Assembly: GCA_963978545.1 (NCBI GenBank) | Contig: OZ021721.1 | Location: 108,163,366 to 108,227,365, forward strand | Direction of reading: 5' to 3' | Source: Linyphia triangularis | Taxonomy: Eukaryota; Arthropoda; Arachnida; Araneae; Linyphiidae | DNA length: 64,000 bases | Part shown: in pieces, positions 11,145 through 22,917 of the stretch | Layout of the letters: every line of letters starts with the position of its first letter | Position numbering within the stretch: position 1 is the stretch's first letter | The notes under the pieces: generated by a model | What the model was told of the DNA's origin: nothing | The model's database searches: none | The model's input: only the letters and a program-made list of their open reading frames with translations | Position numbers and translations under genes: made by a program

Positions 11145-11700
11145 TACTACTTCATAAATAGAAAATTGTCGTATGCTTTTACTGACGCCGTCACGCATCT
11201 ATGGATACACTATTTATAAATAGAAAAATAGTTTGCTTTCTGTTCCTTTCGGCTTTAATTTCAATTTTTATTTTAACGAATTTAATTAGGATTCAAGTAT
11301 TAGTGTTCATATTACTTTATTTTGTATTGTATTAATATTAGGAATTCGTTATTTTCTGAAGCATAACGTAAAAACAAAATTCTTACTGATAAAGTATTAT
11401 TCGCCATTGGGTAACATTTTGGCTACACTATTTATAAATAGTAAAATTGTCGTATGCTTTTATTGAAATTCAATAAACATCACGTATGCTTGGCTGTACT
11501 ATTTATAAATAGAAAATTCGTACACTTTTTCTGAATTATTTAATTGTCACGTATTTTTTACTGTAACCTTAAAATTGTCGAATTATTTTAATAAATTTTA
11601 TAAACGTGACACATCTTTGGTAATACTATTTATAAATAAAAAAAAAAATCATATGCTTTTACTCAATTCTATATACGTCACTAATCTTATAAACTATTTT
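11145..11700. repeat. Degenerate tandem repeat with a palindromic CTATTTATAAATAG core
   Basis: Four full or near-full copies of the perfect palindrome CTATTTATAAATAG or a one-base variant lie near 11210, 11428, 11499 and 11626, with a shortened one near 11152. They are joined by recurring TGTCGTATGCTTTTA and CGTCAC(G)CAT blocks. Spacing is irregular (about 58 to 218 bp), consistent with an old decayed array. The palindrome fits the MEF2-type consensus YTA(A/T)4TAR on both strands; no function is claimed. Confidence 0.6.
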
Positions 11701-12710
11701 GGATCTTGCTTTATAATTAGATTGTATCTCTACTATTTGGAAGCGATACAAAAGTACACCGTTTATATATGTCTGAGATTGTATCTTAATTGAAGGCAAA
11801 AAATTCTAATCTGAGTATATGAACTAAAATGACAGAAAATGATTTGGAAGGAATCCAAATGCTTTTTAATGAGTTTTCGTGTGTTATCATGGAGTGCAGC
11901 TTTTATAGAGTTAAACTTTATTTTAATGCTACTTTTAGATTACTTTCAATTACGTTATGTAGTATTTGAGTTCTAGGTACTATTTTACTCATTAAGGGTT
12001 GAAATAAATAATTGATAATTTGATATGTTTCTATCATATCTGACTCAATTTGTTATTAGTTTTAAAGATGATTAATGAAACACTTTTTATTTTCTACTTT
12101 ACAAGACAAATTACTACCACTGACACTAAGATTTTTAATAATGCTTTTAAATGGCATGCTGTGTACACACAAATTTTGAAGTATTTCTAAGATAGAATTA
12201 AATTTTGCAGAAAAAGTTACCGAAGAAAAAAATAAAGAGAAATTTCAGATACTGAATTCTTTTTTAAATATTTTTCTCTGATTTTTTTTTGCTTAAGAGG
12301 AATATACTATAATTTTAGGAGTCAGATTTTAACAAGAAAAAAAAATAAGTATAAGAAAACATAGGAAAAAGAAATTGATATTTTCAAGATTTCAGTTATA
12401 AAAAATGTTTAAACTTTATTTAAAATAGAAGTATATGCTGTGTAGTATAGATCTTGTAAGATTAGGAAGAAATTATATTTTTTTTTTCTTGAATCTATCA
12501 ATAAGTAGTGTAAGTACCTTTTAAAATGATAATTAAAAAAAAAAAAAATCAAAGTTTATTGTAAACTTATAAAAGATTCTTCATTTCAGATAATGGTAAT
12601 GTGTAATATGAACTTTAAACAAATAGAATATACTGAAAAATATTATACTCTGAATTATACTGTAAAATATGATACTTTAAATTATACTGTAAAATAAGAT
12701 ACTCTAAGCC
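11701..12710. other. AT-rich sequence, nothing recognised
   Basis: Poly-A and poly-T tracts and short degenerate motifs only. An AATTATACTGTAAAATA(T/A)GATACT duplication at about 12653-12705 is the only structure seen. Confidence 0.5.
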
Positions 12711-13613
12711 AGGGGTGCCTACAGGGGGGTTTCGTGACGCAAACTGCGTCTTCGAAATTTTAGGGGGGGGAGGGGGGTTGATAAGAAAATGGAAAATTTT
12801 GGGATTTATCATAAAAAATTAAGATAAATAGAAAAATAATCAAAATCTTTCCAAAAAAAAATTGTGTGTGGAGTGGGGAGGGGAGGGGAGGGAGTAGCTG
12901 ATAGGGAGTAGGGGTGCCTACAGGGGGGTTTCGTGACGCAAACTGCGTCTTCGAAATTTTAGGGGGGGGGGGTGATAAGAAAATGGAAAATTTTGGGATT
13001 TATCATAAAAAATTAAGATAAATAGAAAAATAATCAAAATCTTTCCAAAAAAAAAAAAATTGTGTGTGGAGTGGGGAGGGGAGGGGAGGGGAGGGGAGGG
13101 GAGGGGAGGGAGTATATGTATAGAGAGTATTTTATAAGGCTGATAGGGGGTAGGGGTGCCTACAGGGGGGTTTCGTGACGCAAACTGCGTCTTCGAAATT
13201 TTAGGGGGGGGGGGGGTGATAAGAAAATGGAAAATTTTGGGATTTATCATAAAAAATTAAGATAAATAGAAAAATAATCAAAATCTTTCCAAAAAAAAAA
13301 ATTGTGTGTGGAGTGGGGAGGGGAGGGGAGGGGAGGGAGTATATGTATAGAGAGTATTTTATAAGGCTGATAGGGGGTAGGGGTGCCTACAGGGGGGTTT
13401 CGTGATGCAAACTGCGTCTTCGAAATCTTAGGGGGGGGGGGTGATAAGAAAATGGAAAATTTTGGGATTTATCATAAAAAATTAAGATAAATAGAAAAAT
13501 AATCAAAATCTTTCCAAAAAAAAAAATTGTGTGTGGAGTGGGGAGGGGAGGGGAGGGGAGGGGAGGGGAGGGAGTATATGTATATAGAGTATTTTATAAG
13601 GCTGATAGGGGGT
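12711..13613. repeat. G-rich tandem array, four units of 199-242 bp
   Basis: Units begin near 12711, 12910, 13152 and 13379. Each unit runs AGGGGTGCCTACAGGGGGG, TTTCGTGACGCAAACTGCG, a run of 8-13 G, a block ending GGGATTTATCATAAAAAAT, a poly-A tract, and then a nested GGGGA minisatellite. Length differences come mainly from the GGGGA copy number and from the loss of the 3' spacer in the first unit. The head AGGGGTGCC resembles a hAT-like terminus, suggesting amplification of a transposon end, but no TSD supports this. The minus-strand open frames are Pro-rich translations of the array. Confidence 0.88.
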
Positions 13614-14215
13614 AGGGATCTTGTACTTAAGTTTGTAGGAATATGTTTAAGATCTGAAGTAGGGCGGGAGCGTTTAGTGTATATTGATTTCCTTATGATT
13701 TAATGGGAGGTTCACCTACCTTTTAACAGTATGTTTACCGTGTAAAAGGACGTATAAGGTTCTGAGGGGTGATCTTCATTTTGTTATGTATCTATATGTT
13801 TAAGATCTGAGGTGAGAGAGGGGCAATGCTTAGTATACATTAGTGGGGGGGGGGGGAGGGGTCTATATTTCCGCATTTAATTGTATCTTTAAGGTTGGGG
13901 GGGGGGGGATATGGGTATTTTTCTACATTTTAACAGTAGTTTAGAGTGTAACAGTATACTTAAGGGTCTGCAGTAGGGTGTTATATTTTAATATATAGCA
14001 ATATGTTTTATGCCTAAGATGAGAGTGGGTGTCTATCAATTACTATCTAGCAAATATACACTTACGTTCTGAGAAGGGGGGGGGGGGGGTCAAATATGAT
14101 TACTATGTATTAACAATATGTTTAAGGTGTGGGAGGAGTGTTCTAATAAGTATGCAAGACTATCTTTTATTTCTGTTTGGTCTACCTTTAGTTTGATTAT
14201 AATCTGAGAGGGAGG
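13614..14215. repeat. Degenerate G-rich repeat region
   Basis: Related phrases ATATGTTTAAGATCTGA recur near 13640 and 13792, with weaker versions near 14006 and 14112. They are interspersed with three G runs of about 12-14 (near 13845, 13897 and 14076). It looks like an older, decayed repeat beside the 12.7-13.6 kb array. Confidence 0.5.
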
Positions 14216-14230
14216 GCAAGTATTTTAAAC

Positions 14231-15515
14231 CCATTTACCTCACCCCCCACCCTTTCAAAGCAGATAATCGCGCACAATACGCGTGTGGTGGGGTTGAGGG
14301 GAATCCAAATTTGCTTCAATATATTAAACAGAAATATCATATCTGCACATTTTCGCTGCTTCTAAACTCCTACGAAGCCTATCCTGTCTAAAGTTAACAA
14401 TGCTTTAAATGCAATCTAAAACTTAAATTAAGATACCATCAAGTTAATACTGTGCATCCGGGGAGGTGCAAGAAAAATCTAATAATTTTACAATTTTTAA
14501 AGTCTGTGGAAAGTGCCTGATCAATTAATTCCCTTGAATATGAACCAAAGTATATATTGAAACAGACAGTACCTTGATGAGGCCCCGATTTTTGTGGGAA
14601 AATTAAGCTACTCACGTGATAAAAGGGCAGAATGCGCAAAGTAAAAAAAGAAAGATATAAATTAAAAACAGGAACTTTTCAGAGGTCAATGTCACTCTAA
14701 GCTATAATGCACCAACGGTTCATAATTCTAATTCTGACGATCCAATCACATTGGAGCAAAGGTGCTACAGACTCATTCCAATGTTATTTCTTCTTTCACT
14801 TGTGATGGCTTGAGTGCAACAAAAAAATAGAAAAATAAAATAAATTTCAAGTTTGAAAATTCCCACAAAAACTATGTTTCAATTTAGAGCAATTATTTAA
14901 GATTTACTAAATTGTAAACTGCGGATTCGCTATGACAACATTAAATAGGTAAGAAGTTTTTAATTAAAATTATTTTAGACTTAAGTAATTGAACATAAAA
15001 TAGGTTTTTCCTGATAATTCTTTAGAGTATGAATGTGGCCGCCCGTATGTTTATTTGCAAAGGGACATAAAGCTGTATTAAAAAAGAAGAATGCATTAAA
15101 AGTTTTTTTCGTTTTCAAAATTTGATTTTTAAAAATGTTAAATTTCTTAATGGTTATCTAGTAGTTATTCATGAATATTGTGAACAAATGACTAATTTGA
15201 AATCCATTTTAGGGAGCACGTAATTACTTTTTTTGTGGAGAATTTTACCGTTATCTTCCACTTAGTTCTTCATTTCTAAAGGCCAAAGGGATAAAAACCG
15301 CCAACTCTTGTGTCCCATTCTTGCGCTCATTAGTATAACACAATTTTAACTTTTAATTTTCAACTAACTTTCCACATTAAATTCATTTTTTCTTCTTTTT
15401 TTTGTAAAATTTCTATTTTGTACTTTTATCAGTATTTCTACTTTCTTGCCTTATTTATTATCTGTATAAATTTAGTATTTCTAAGTAGAGTACGTATGGA
15501 GTGTTAAAACTTAAG
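14231..15515. other. AT-rich sequence, nothing recognised
   Basis: No gene, repeat or terminal repeat seen. Confidence 0.5.
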
Positions 15516-15521
15516 AGGTAT

Positions 15522-15773
15522 CCCTATACTAAACTTCAACTTAACTTGACATCACTAGACGGTAGATCGTCACAGTGCTCATAGATATTTAATCCATTTT
15601 GACGGCGTGAAAGCCTAATGTTCGCCAAACCACAACCCTGTAGAGAACAAAAAGCTATAAGGTTTGGCGAGAATTATGTCCTCACTCCGCTAAAATGGAT
15701 TATTTGCCTATGAGCACGGTGAAGATCTATCGTCTAGTGATGTCAAGTTAAGTTGGAGTTTAGTATAGTAAGG
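15522..15773. mobile_element. Foldback element (inner part of a compound foldback)
   Basis: The left arm 15522-15600 (containing AACTTAACTTGACATCACTA) pairs with the right arm 15692-15773 (TAGTGATGTCAAGTTAAGTT). An inner pair CGCCAAACC/GGTTTGGCG (15622-15630, 15661-15669) extends the stem. Arms are long and the loop short, as in foldback MITEs. No ORF. No clear TSD. Confidence 0.82.
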
Positions 15774-16183
15774 GTCATTCCCTATACTCGCTATGTTACA
15801 ATCTTCTTGCCCAGTACATTTAGAGACTAATTTCTATAAAAGCTTGAAATTTGATGAGTTTGTACGAAAAAGATCACTTAATAAAATGACATAAATTGCT
15901 TGCATGTAATGTCTATCTATTATAACTGAAAATTAAAAAAGCAAAATACAAAACCAGGTGGAGCCACTGCATAGGCATTGGCGTAAGGATTTCAAACATA
16001 AAATAAAATATTTTAGACGCTATTTTCGAGTTTTTAATTTATGTCATTTCACTAAGTGATCATTTTCGTATCTACTTACCACATTTCAAGGTTTTATAGA
16101 AAGTAGTTTCTAAATGCACTGGGCTAGAAAATTGCAACATAGCGACTATAGGGAATCATCCTTACTAGGACTTCATCTTAATA
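15747..16183. mobile_element. Foldback element (outer part of a compound foldback)
   Basis: The left arm 15775-15897 (CATTCCCTATACTCGCTATG, later AAAATGACATAAATT) pairs with the right arm 16036-16163 (AATTTATGTCATTT, later CATAGCGACTATAGGGAATC). Beyond these arms, 15747-15773 (AAGTTGGAGTTTAGTATAGT) also pairs with 16160-16183 (CCTTACTAGGACTTCATCTT). One arm is therefore shared with the inner foldback, giving three related arms. Confidence 0.78.
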
Positions 16184-16885
16184 GTAACAAGTACAATATG
16201 GATTTCTAGATTTTTATGGGTTTAAAATATGCTGTACATATTTTACGTAACAATCAATTATTTCTATATGTAACTTAATTAGAAGTATTGAACATGTTGG
16301 TCCAAAAGGAACTGGACCATTAAAAATGACATAGGCCAAAGTATGAATGGCACTGGAAATATGAATGGCCGATGCATTGGGCTAAAGACTTTAGGGCAAA
16401 AGGAAAACCATAGTGCTTTTTATGTTTGGCCTTTTATGGTTGATTTCTCACTTATACATTCACTTTAGTCATTCGAAGTCTATTGCTTTTTGTCCTTAAC
16501 TTCGAAATTTATTCTCTTTTGGAGAAGAGCAAGGCCGTGTCTAGATTGGATGATAGGGTTCAAACCACCCCGAAATATTCCCCATTATATTATATTATAG
16601 GTGTTGTGCATAAATTACACCACACACAATTTTTACTCTCTCTCTCTCCCCCCCCCCCCCTCCTCTCCTTGTCACTTTAGAACGACCTCGCACCACTAAA
16701 ATTAGGTCAAGTTACTGCCTCCCTCTTCAAAACAATGTATTTTTAATGAATTTCAAAAATTAAAAAAGAAATGTGTATAACCATAACCATTTGAAATTAA
16801 CTCAGAAATAAGTCTAACTTATACTACAGATTAACTTTATTGGTCAAAATGATCTCGAATGACTGAAGTTAATTTTTTTAACCAA
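16184..16885. other. AT-rich sequence with a CT/poly-C tract
   Basis: A CT repeat followed by about 13 C lies at 16636-16660, the only long C run on this strand. Nothing else recognised. Confidence 0.5.
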
Positions 16886-17150
16886 CCCACTGACGGTCAT
16901 GGGAATGGGCGAAATTCCCCAGTTGTTTTCCCTGCAATAATTTTTAAATTATATTTCTAATTCAAATACATAATTTTTTGTAATTTTTTTTTATTTATTT
17001 TGTTTTACATAGGTTATAGACTATCATCCTAGCAAAAATATCTAAAAAATATTTTATTTTAAATTTTATTTATAAATTTAAAAAATTTGTGTATTGCTGG
17101 GAAAACTGGGGATCCTATGACGTATATATACGTGCATGACCGTCAATGGG
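16886..17150. mobile_element. MITE with long inverted ends, about 265 bp
   Basis: The left end CCCACTGACGGTCATG is matched by the complement of the right end, CCCATTGACGGTCATG. A second inner block pairs CCCCAGTTGTTTTCCCTGCA with TGCTGGGAAAACTGGGG. The interior is AT-rich. A TSD is not clear (TTAA lies a few bases outside both ends but not at the same offset). Class unresolved. Confidence 0.72.
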
Positions 17151-17157
17151 TATTAAA

Positions 17158-17300
17158 CTAGGAGTGTGGAAAATCGCACGGCTTTCAAGTACACTATTAT
17201 ATTGTCATGGATTGGTTTTATTTACCATTTTTAACTCCAAAATGGTGAGATTGGGGTTTACGTGAGAAACAGTATCGTCTTTTCAGTTCTGGATGGCATG
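17158..17300 (-). mobile_element. Dispersed repeat family D, diverged end fragment (tentative)
   Basis: GTGTGGAAAATCGCACGGCT followed by TTCAAGTACACTATTATAT resembles the end of family D at 44.22 kb (GTGTGGAACATAGCACAACT, TTCAACAACACTATAATA). Similarity fades after about 45 bases, so this is either a short fragment or coincidence. Confidence 0.4.
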
Positions 17301-17459
17301 ATAGATTTGTTGAGAAAATGTCGTTAAAAACAAAGTCAAACGAGAGAAGACATTAAAAAAAAGTACAAACAACGATATAATCAAGTAAGTCAAACTTATT
17401 GAAACAGCTTTTGCTTTGCAAGTTGCATAATCGGTATTTTTTTTTATTACTCTATTATT

Positions 17460-17520
17460 TTCTAAATGGGGGGGGGGGGGGCTGCGTCATGGTGCTTGGG
17501 GGGGGGGGGGTGATCGGCAC
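17460..17520. repeat. Paired poly-G tracts
   Basis: About 14 G (17468-17481) and about 13 G (17498-17510) are separated by CTGCGTCATGGTGCTT and followed by TGATCGGCACCCTTG. The C-strand reading of the last phrase, CAAGGGTGCCGATCA, resembles the head of the 12.7 kb array unit. Confidence 0.6.
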
Positions 17521-18160
17521 CCTTGTCTAAACTATAATATAAACATATAATGTTCTGTGTTTTTACGAATCCATTTACTTAAATACTAATTTTTTACTCT
17601 GCATTACTTCAATTTCTGAGGTACTATATATATTATGTTTTTTATTTGAATTTTAACTATCAATTGTGGCACGTTACTAAATTGAGATAACTAGAGTTGA
17701 GGATCTGCACTTATAAATTTTCGACTTTTTAACAAAAGTGTATAGTATTATTGTACTTAATACAGTGTATGTATGTTAAATAATTAAATTATGTTATCAT
17801 TTCAGTTCATATTAATTTAAAAATATAATTTTGTTGCGAAGATTTTTTGATAATTACATAATTTAATATTGTTTGTAGTGAAAATATCTAATTTTAAATG
17901 TTTAAACTTGTTATTATTTATATAAATATTGATGCGAAATATTAAATAGACATGACCTAGTTTGGAATTGTATGAAAATATTATGCTAATTGGTCATAAT
18001 TTTAAATTGATAAATAAAATATTAATTTTAACTCTTCTGTGACAACTACTTTTCCTTTTTTTTTCTTGGTGGACAAGCAAAAAATAAGAAGCATCATAAA
18101 AAAATAAATGCCCCATCTCATTTCATCACCTATACTTGAAAAATCAACCATAAATTAAAG
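17521..18160. other. AT-rich sequence, nothing recognised
   Basis: No feature seen. Confidence 0.5.
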
Positions 18161-18162
18161 TA

Positions 18163-18401
18163 CAGTGTGATTAGAATTAAAGTTCAATTTTCAAAAAGCC
18201 TCTGGTCAGAATGACCTGAAATGTGACCTGAATATACGCGAAGAAGACTGAAATGGTACGGTATAAGGGAAAAATACTATTTCGGATTATTTATTCTTAT
18301 GCCCTACCATTTCCCCCTTTTTTTCGTATATTCTGGTCACATTTCAAGTCATTCTGACCAGTGGTTCTTTTGAAAATTGAACTGTTGTTATTATCACCCT
18401 G
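18163..18401. mobile_element. Mariner-type foldback MITE, 239 bp
   Basis: Flanked by TA (18161-18162 and 18402-18403). Left end CAGTGTGATTAGAATTAAAG; the complement of the right end reads CAGGGTGATAATAACAACAG. The arms stay paired for about 100 bases (TGGTCAGAATGACCTGAAAT against the complement TGGTCAGAATGACTTGAAAT), leaving a short centre. TA target and CAGGGTGAT ends are typical of mariner-derived MITEs. Related copies lie at 22.2 and 42.5 kb. Confidence 0.87.
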
Positions 18402-18605
18402 TATACTGCATAAATATTTTAGCATAATAATAATAATTAATTAAATGGTGACTTTTATATATATTTAATAACTTAGGGAATAAGTCATAAATATAGAACA
18501 TTCTCTATTTTCTAAACCATTAACGTAATTACATAAACCCTTATTCAACAACGACTAAGATAACTCATCAAAAATATCATGAATGTTAATTTAACCATGA
18601 GATTT

Positions 18606-19602
18606 TTAGTTGAGTCTTATAAAAATGCAACATAATTCTTAATAGCCAGTCAAAAACTCAATAAGACAGATTTTGACGGAATTAGTTTTTTAGTAAACAA
18701 ACTTGCTCCCAAAGAGTAAAATAATTCATTTTAAACACAGCACCCAAATATTTTTATAAGGTCCGTCAAAAGAAAAAGCCATTTTTCCTAATGACGATGT
18801 GAGGCCCTTGTCCTCAAAGTTAATGAGTAAGATGGAACGCTAATTGTTAGTTGAGGTTATTAGTTGAGTCTTGTAAAAATGCAACATAATTCTTAATATC
18901 CAGTCAAAAAATCAATAAGACAAATTTTGGCTGAATTAATTTCTCAGTAAACAAACTTGTTCATAAAAAGTAAAATAATGCATTTTAAACACAGCACCCA
19001 AATATTTTTATAAGGTCAAAAGAAAAAGCAATTTTTCCTAATGACGATGTGAGGCCCTTATCCTCAAAGTTAATGAGCAAGATGGAACGCTAATTGTTAG
19101 TTGAGGTTATTAGTTGAGTCTTGTAAAAATGCAACATAATTCTTAATATCCAGTCAAAAAATCAATAAGACAAATTTTGGCTGAATTAATTTCTCAGTAA
19201 ACAAACTTGTTCATAAAAAGTAAAATAATGCATTTTAAACACAGCACCCAAATATTTTTATAAGGTCAAAAGAAAAAGCAATTTTTCCTAATGACGATGT
19301 GAGGCCCTTATCCTCAAAGTTAATGAGCAAGATGGAACGCTAATTGTTAGTTGAGGTTATTAGTTGAGTCTTGTAAAAATGCAACATAATTCTTAATATC
19401 CAGTCAAAAAATCAATAAGACAAATTTTTGCTGAATTAATTTCCCAGTAAACAAACTTGTTCATAAAGAGTAAAATAATGCATTTTAAACACAGCACCCA
19501 AATATTTCTATAACGTCCGTCAAAAGAAAAAGCCATTTTTCCTAATGACGATGTGAGGCCCTTATCCTCAAAGTTAATGAGCAAGATGGAGCGCTAATTG
19601 TT
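18606..19602. repeat. Tandem array, four units of about 250 bp, abutting a unique island
   Basis: Units start near 18606, 18860, 19110 and 19360 with TTAGTTGAGTCTTGTAAAAA. Each contains AAACACAGCACCCAAATATT, then CCTAATGACGATGTGAGGCC, CTCAAAGTTAATGAG and GCTAATTG. Units 2 and 3 are almost identical and units 1 and 4 more diverged, as expected from amplification of the middle. The last unit runs without break into the less AT-rich island at 19.6 kb. No credible ORF. Confidence 0.93.
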
Positions 19603-20780
19603 TTAATTGATTCTTACTCTAATTAAATCTTAGTGCGTCGAATCTTTCTCGCAGAGTAAAGATCTCCAGTAATTCTCCTGCAGGCTTTGCCACTTTTAAC
19701 CTCCGATTAGATACTTGGTGCTCATTAGCAGTCAATTATTTGAGAGCGTTTTTACCCGCATTCATTAAAAAAAAGGGAGCTAATTCCTCATTTTGATTAA
19801 CTCGAAAACGATTGGAGGGGGAGTCAAAGGGGTTCTCTTTCCCGATTTCATCAAGATACAATCAAGGGAGGAATTTAATTTCGTCGGTAAATACAGTTTT
19901 GATGTATATCTAATCAATTAATCCAATCCTGCCCCTCACTTAAAAGGGGGTGATTTTACGGGCAACCGAACTGCGCCCGCAAAGGATGGGGAGATGAAGA
20001 TGAAAATTGCGATCTGGTTTTAGAGAGGGAGAGAAAGTTTGTGGCTGGATCGAGGCGGTGGATGCTTTGGAATGAAAGTTTGATGAGCAGACCCGATGAA
20101 TAATTTATTTACTACAAACTGCTTGTCCGAGGAAAATTAATTTTCAAAGAGCGGAAAAGTTACTCCCTCCCTCTACTCCATCTCCGCTTCTTCCTTTGTT
20201 AATTTTATCCAAAGTAATGGAGCGAGACCCCGTTCCCGCGCTTTTTGACGGGTACTCCACATCTCTTCTTTTTGGCTTTAGTTTTTATCTATTTATTTAT
20301 TTATTATTTTTCAGTTTCCTTTTCCAAGATGCGTTTCTGCATGTGATAATCCGGGTTCGTTTGATGTTTGTGGAGAATTTTTTTTTCTTTCTCTCTCCCC
20401 CTCCCTCTCCATCTTAGAGTTAGTTTCTTTGTCTCTTTTTTTTTTCCTTAAAGGAGAATATGCCTACCTTGCTTTTTAATTCGGAACTGTTCTTGCCAGA
20501 TTTGAAAGGGGTGGTTCTTAAAGTTTCTAGAAGGGGAATATCTTCTTCCCACTGTAATTTCATTGCCTGACAAATAGAATCTCCATCTCGGTGATGAAGT
20601 TGCCGCGAGGTTGAAATGAGAGGGACTTGGCTCTCCGCTTTCGCATTTAAATTAAAAGCTTTGGATGGATTCGTAACTTTTCAATTCATTAATTTTACCT
20701 CCGTATACGTTGTTATGTAATGAAACTGTCGCGGATTAATAAACCTTTTGGACTCAAATAATTCAATTAAGGGAGATTAC
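19603..20780. promoter_or_regulatory. Candidate conserved non-coding element (island 1)
   Basis: Clearly less AT-rich and of higher complexity than its surroundings, with no repeats or inverted ends. Several homeodomain-type cores are visible (AATCAATTAATCC near 19914, AAAATTAATTTTC near 20133, CAATTAAGGG near 20764). Frames are broken and no protein motif appears, so it is not an obvious exon. The regulatory reading is inference. Confidence 0.35.
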
Positions 20781-20912
20781 TTGTTAAGTTTAGAGACACA
20801 GGTAGGTATTTTATCTACTAAATTTAATTACTTTTCGTGGATTTTTATAAAAATGCATTTTTAACACAATGATGGGGATGAGCTAATTTATTTGTTTTCT
20901 TGTTTTTAATGT

Positions 20913-21800
20913 AATTTGTGTTGTTTCAGATGGTAATGAGAGAAGACAATTACTAGGCATTTATCTGTCTTTCAATTAGCCACAAGTTAGATACTAGAAG
21001 AACGTTGCAAAATGATGCTTTATATGCACAATAAGACAAGTGTTTTTCAAATTATCATTTCTAAAGTGTTTTATGAAAAAAAGTTAATTTCATTTAGCTT
21101 TTTAGAATACTACACTCATAGAATTCATTATTAGAATTTTATTATTAAATAAGATAGTTTTATGCTTTCTATAGTGTGATAATTTATAAATGTAAATTTT
21201 GAAATTGGAATTTGTGTTGTTTCAGATGGTAATGAGAGGAGACAATTACTAGGCATTTATCTGTCTTTCAATTAGCCACAAGTTAGATACTAGAAGAACG
21301 TTGCAAAATGATGCTTTATATGCACAATAAGACAAGTGTTTTTCAAATTATCATTTGTAAAGTGTTTTTTGAAAAAAAGTTAATTTCATTTAGCTTTTTT
21401 GAATACTACACTCATAGAATTCATTATTAGAATTTTATTATTAAATAAGATAGTTTTATGCTTTCTATAGTGTGATAATTTATAAATGTAAACATTTGAA
21501 ATTGGAATTTGTGTTGTTTCAGATGGTAATGAGAGGAGACAATTACTAGGCATTTATCTGTCTTTCAATTAGCCACAAGTTAGATACTAGAAGAACGTTG
21601 CAAAATGATGCTTTATATGCACAATAAGACAAGTGTTTTTCAAATTATCATTTGTAAAGTGTTTTTTGAAAAAAAGTTAATTTCATTTAGCTTTTTAGAA
21701 TACTACACTCATAGAATTCATTATTAGAATTTTATTATTAAATAAGATAATTTTATGCTTTCTATAGTGTGATAATTTATAAATGTAAACTTTTGAAAAA
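20913..21800. repeat. Tandem array, three units of about 297 bp
   Basis: Units start near 20913, 21209 and 21506 with AATTTGTGTTGTTTCAGATG, then TCAATTAGCCACAAGTTAGA and GCAAAATGATGCTTTATATG. Only a few substitutions separate the units, so the amplification is recent. The TTTCAG motif looks like a splice acceptor, but each following frame closes quickly. Confidence 0.93.
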
Positions 21801-22183
21801 ATGTTTTTGAAATTTTTTAAAATAATGTTTTTCTTTATAGATTCTTGTGACATAAATACCTTACATGTTTAGTAATTATTTCATGATTAATACAATTAAA
21901 GGCTTTTTTAATATCTGTGGGATTGTTAATTTTTTTTTTTTCAGACTTGCGAACAAAGACGACACATTTATATGTTTGTGAAAATATTCCAGAAAATCTA
22001 GGATTACTATTTTATACAAGTTAAATGCTAATTTTTACATAATGATATAGGAGGAATCAAATATTATATCAATTTAAAGAAAGGATGGTAGTTTTCAAAA
22101 TATATTTAAATTGAAAACGTTAACTCTCGCATGCTGCAAATTAATGCGAATTTACATCTTAAAGCAAACAATGGTATTATATA

Positions 22184-22564
22184 CTGGATCCACAATTAAA
22201 GTTCAATTGTCAGAAAGCTATAAAAATAAAACCATTGTTCAGAAGTTTTAGGTTATTCTGAATAGTTTTTTGTACAGCTTTTTGAAAGTTTACCTTTAAT
22301 TATAATAGCCCCGTTATAACTAAAGTTGAACTTTTAGAAAGCATGATTTGAAAAAAATGGCACTTTCACGCTAAATCAGGGCTTTTAAAAAGCAATAATA
22401 TGGCACAAGTAAAAATTGTTCAAAATAGTTTTTTTATGTCATATTGTTTCCTTTTTCTTAAGAGTATATACATGCCAAATTTCAGGTAATTTTGAACAGA
22501 TTTTTTTTTTTTTTTTTTTACAGCTCTTGAAAGTTGAACTTTAATTATGGGCTGGGATATCCTG
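22184..22564. mobile_element. Mariner-type MITE, probably two merged copies
   Basis: Left end (after TA) CTGGATCCACAATTAAAGTT; the complement of the right end (before TA) reads CAGGATATCCCAGCCCATAA followed by TTAAAGTTCAAC. The same AATTAAAGTTCAA terminus appears as in the 18.2 kb element. A second inverted junction sits inside near 22283-22330 (AAGTTTACCTTTAATTATAA then CTAAAGTTGAACTTTTAG), as if two copies lie end to end or one is inserted in the other. Confidence 0.68.
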
Positions 22565-22917
22565 TATGGACATCTAAATTATTTTTTTAAAAGATTATGA
22601 TTCATTGAAGCAAAAATTATAATTTTAAAAGAACAATTAAAATCACAAGGACAGTAACAAAAATTAACAAGAAAAACCATAACTATTTTTTTACAGAGTG
22701 TTTAGTAAATTAAAATATATTGCTAAAAAGCCTTCAGCTGATCAGCTGTGTATATGTGTGTGCGTGTTTAGCAGTAAATTAAAGTAATAAAAATCTTCCC
22801 TATTTACCTTAATTATGAACTATTGATAATGAAACTAAAAAGTAATTTTCTGTTTACTAAGTACACTTTGTATGAAATTAGAGATAAATAGATAAAGTAC
22901 TATATGTTGGCAAATTA

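Noticed and set aside
12615..13250. Pro-rich minus-strand frames resembling a repeated protein
   Set aside because: They follow the DNA tandem unit and its G runs, shift frame between units, and contain no known motif.
20913..21800. Repeated TTTCAG-ATGG as possible splice acceptors with exons
   Set aside because: It occurs at the same point of every tandem unit, and the following frame closes quickly.
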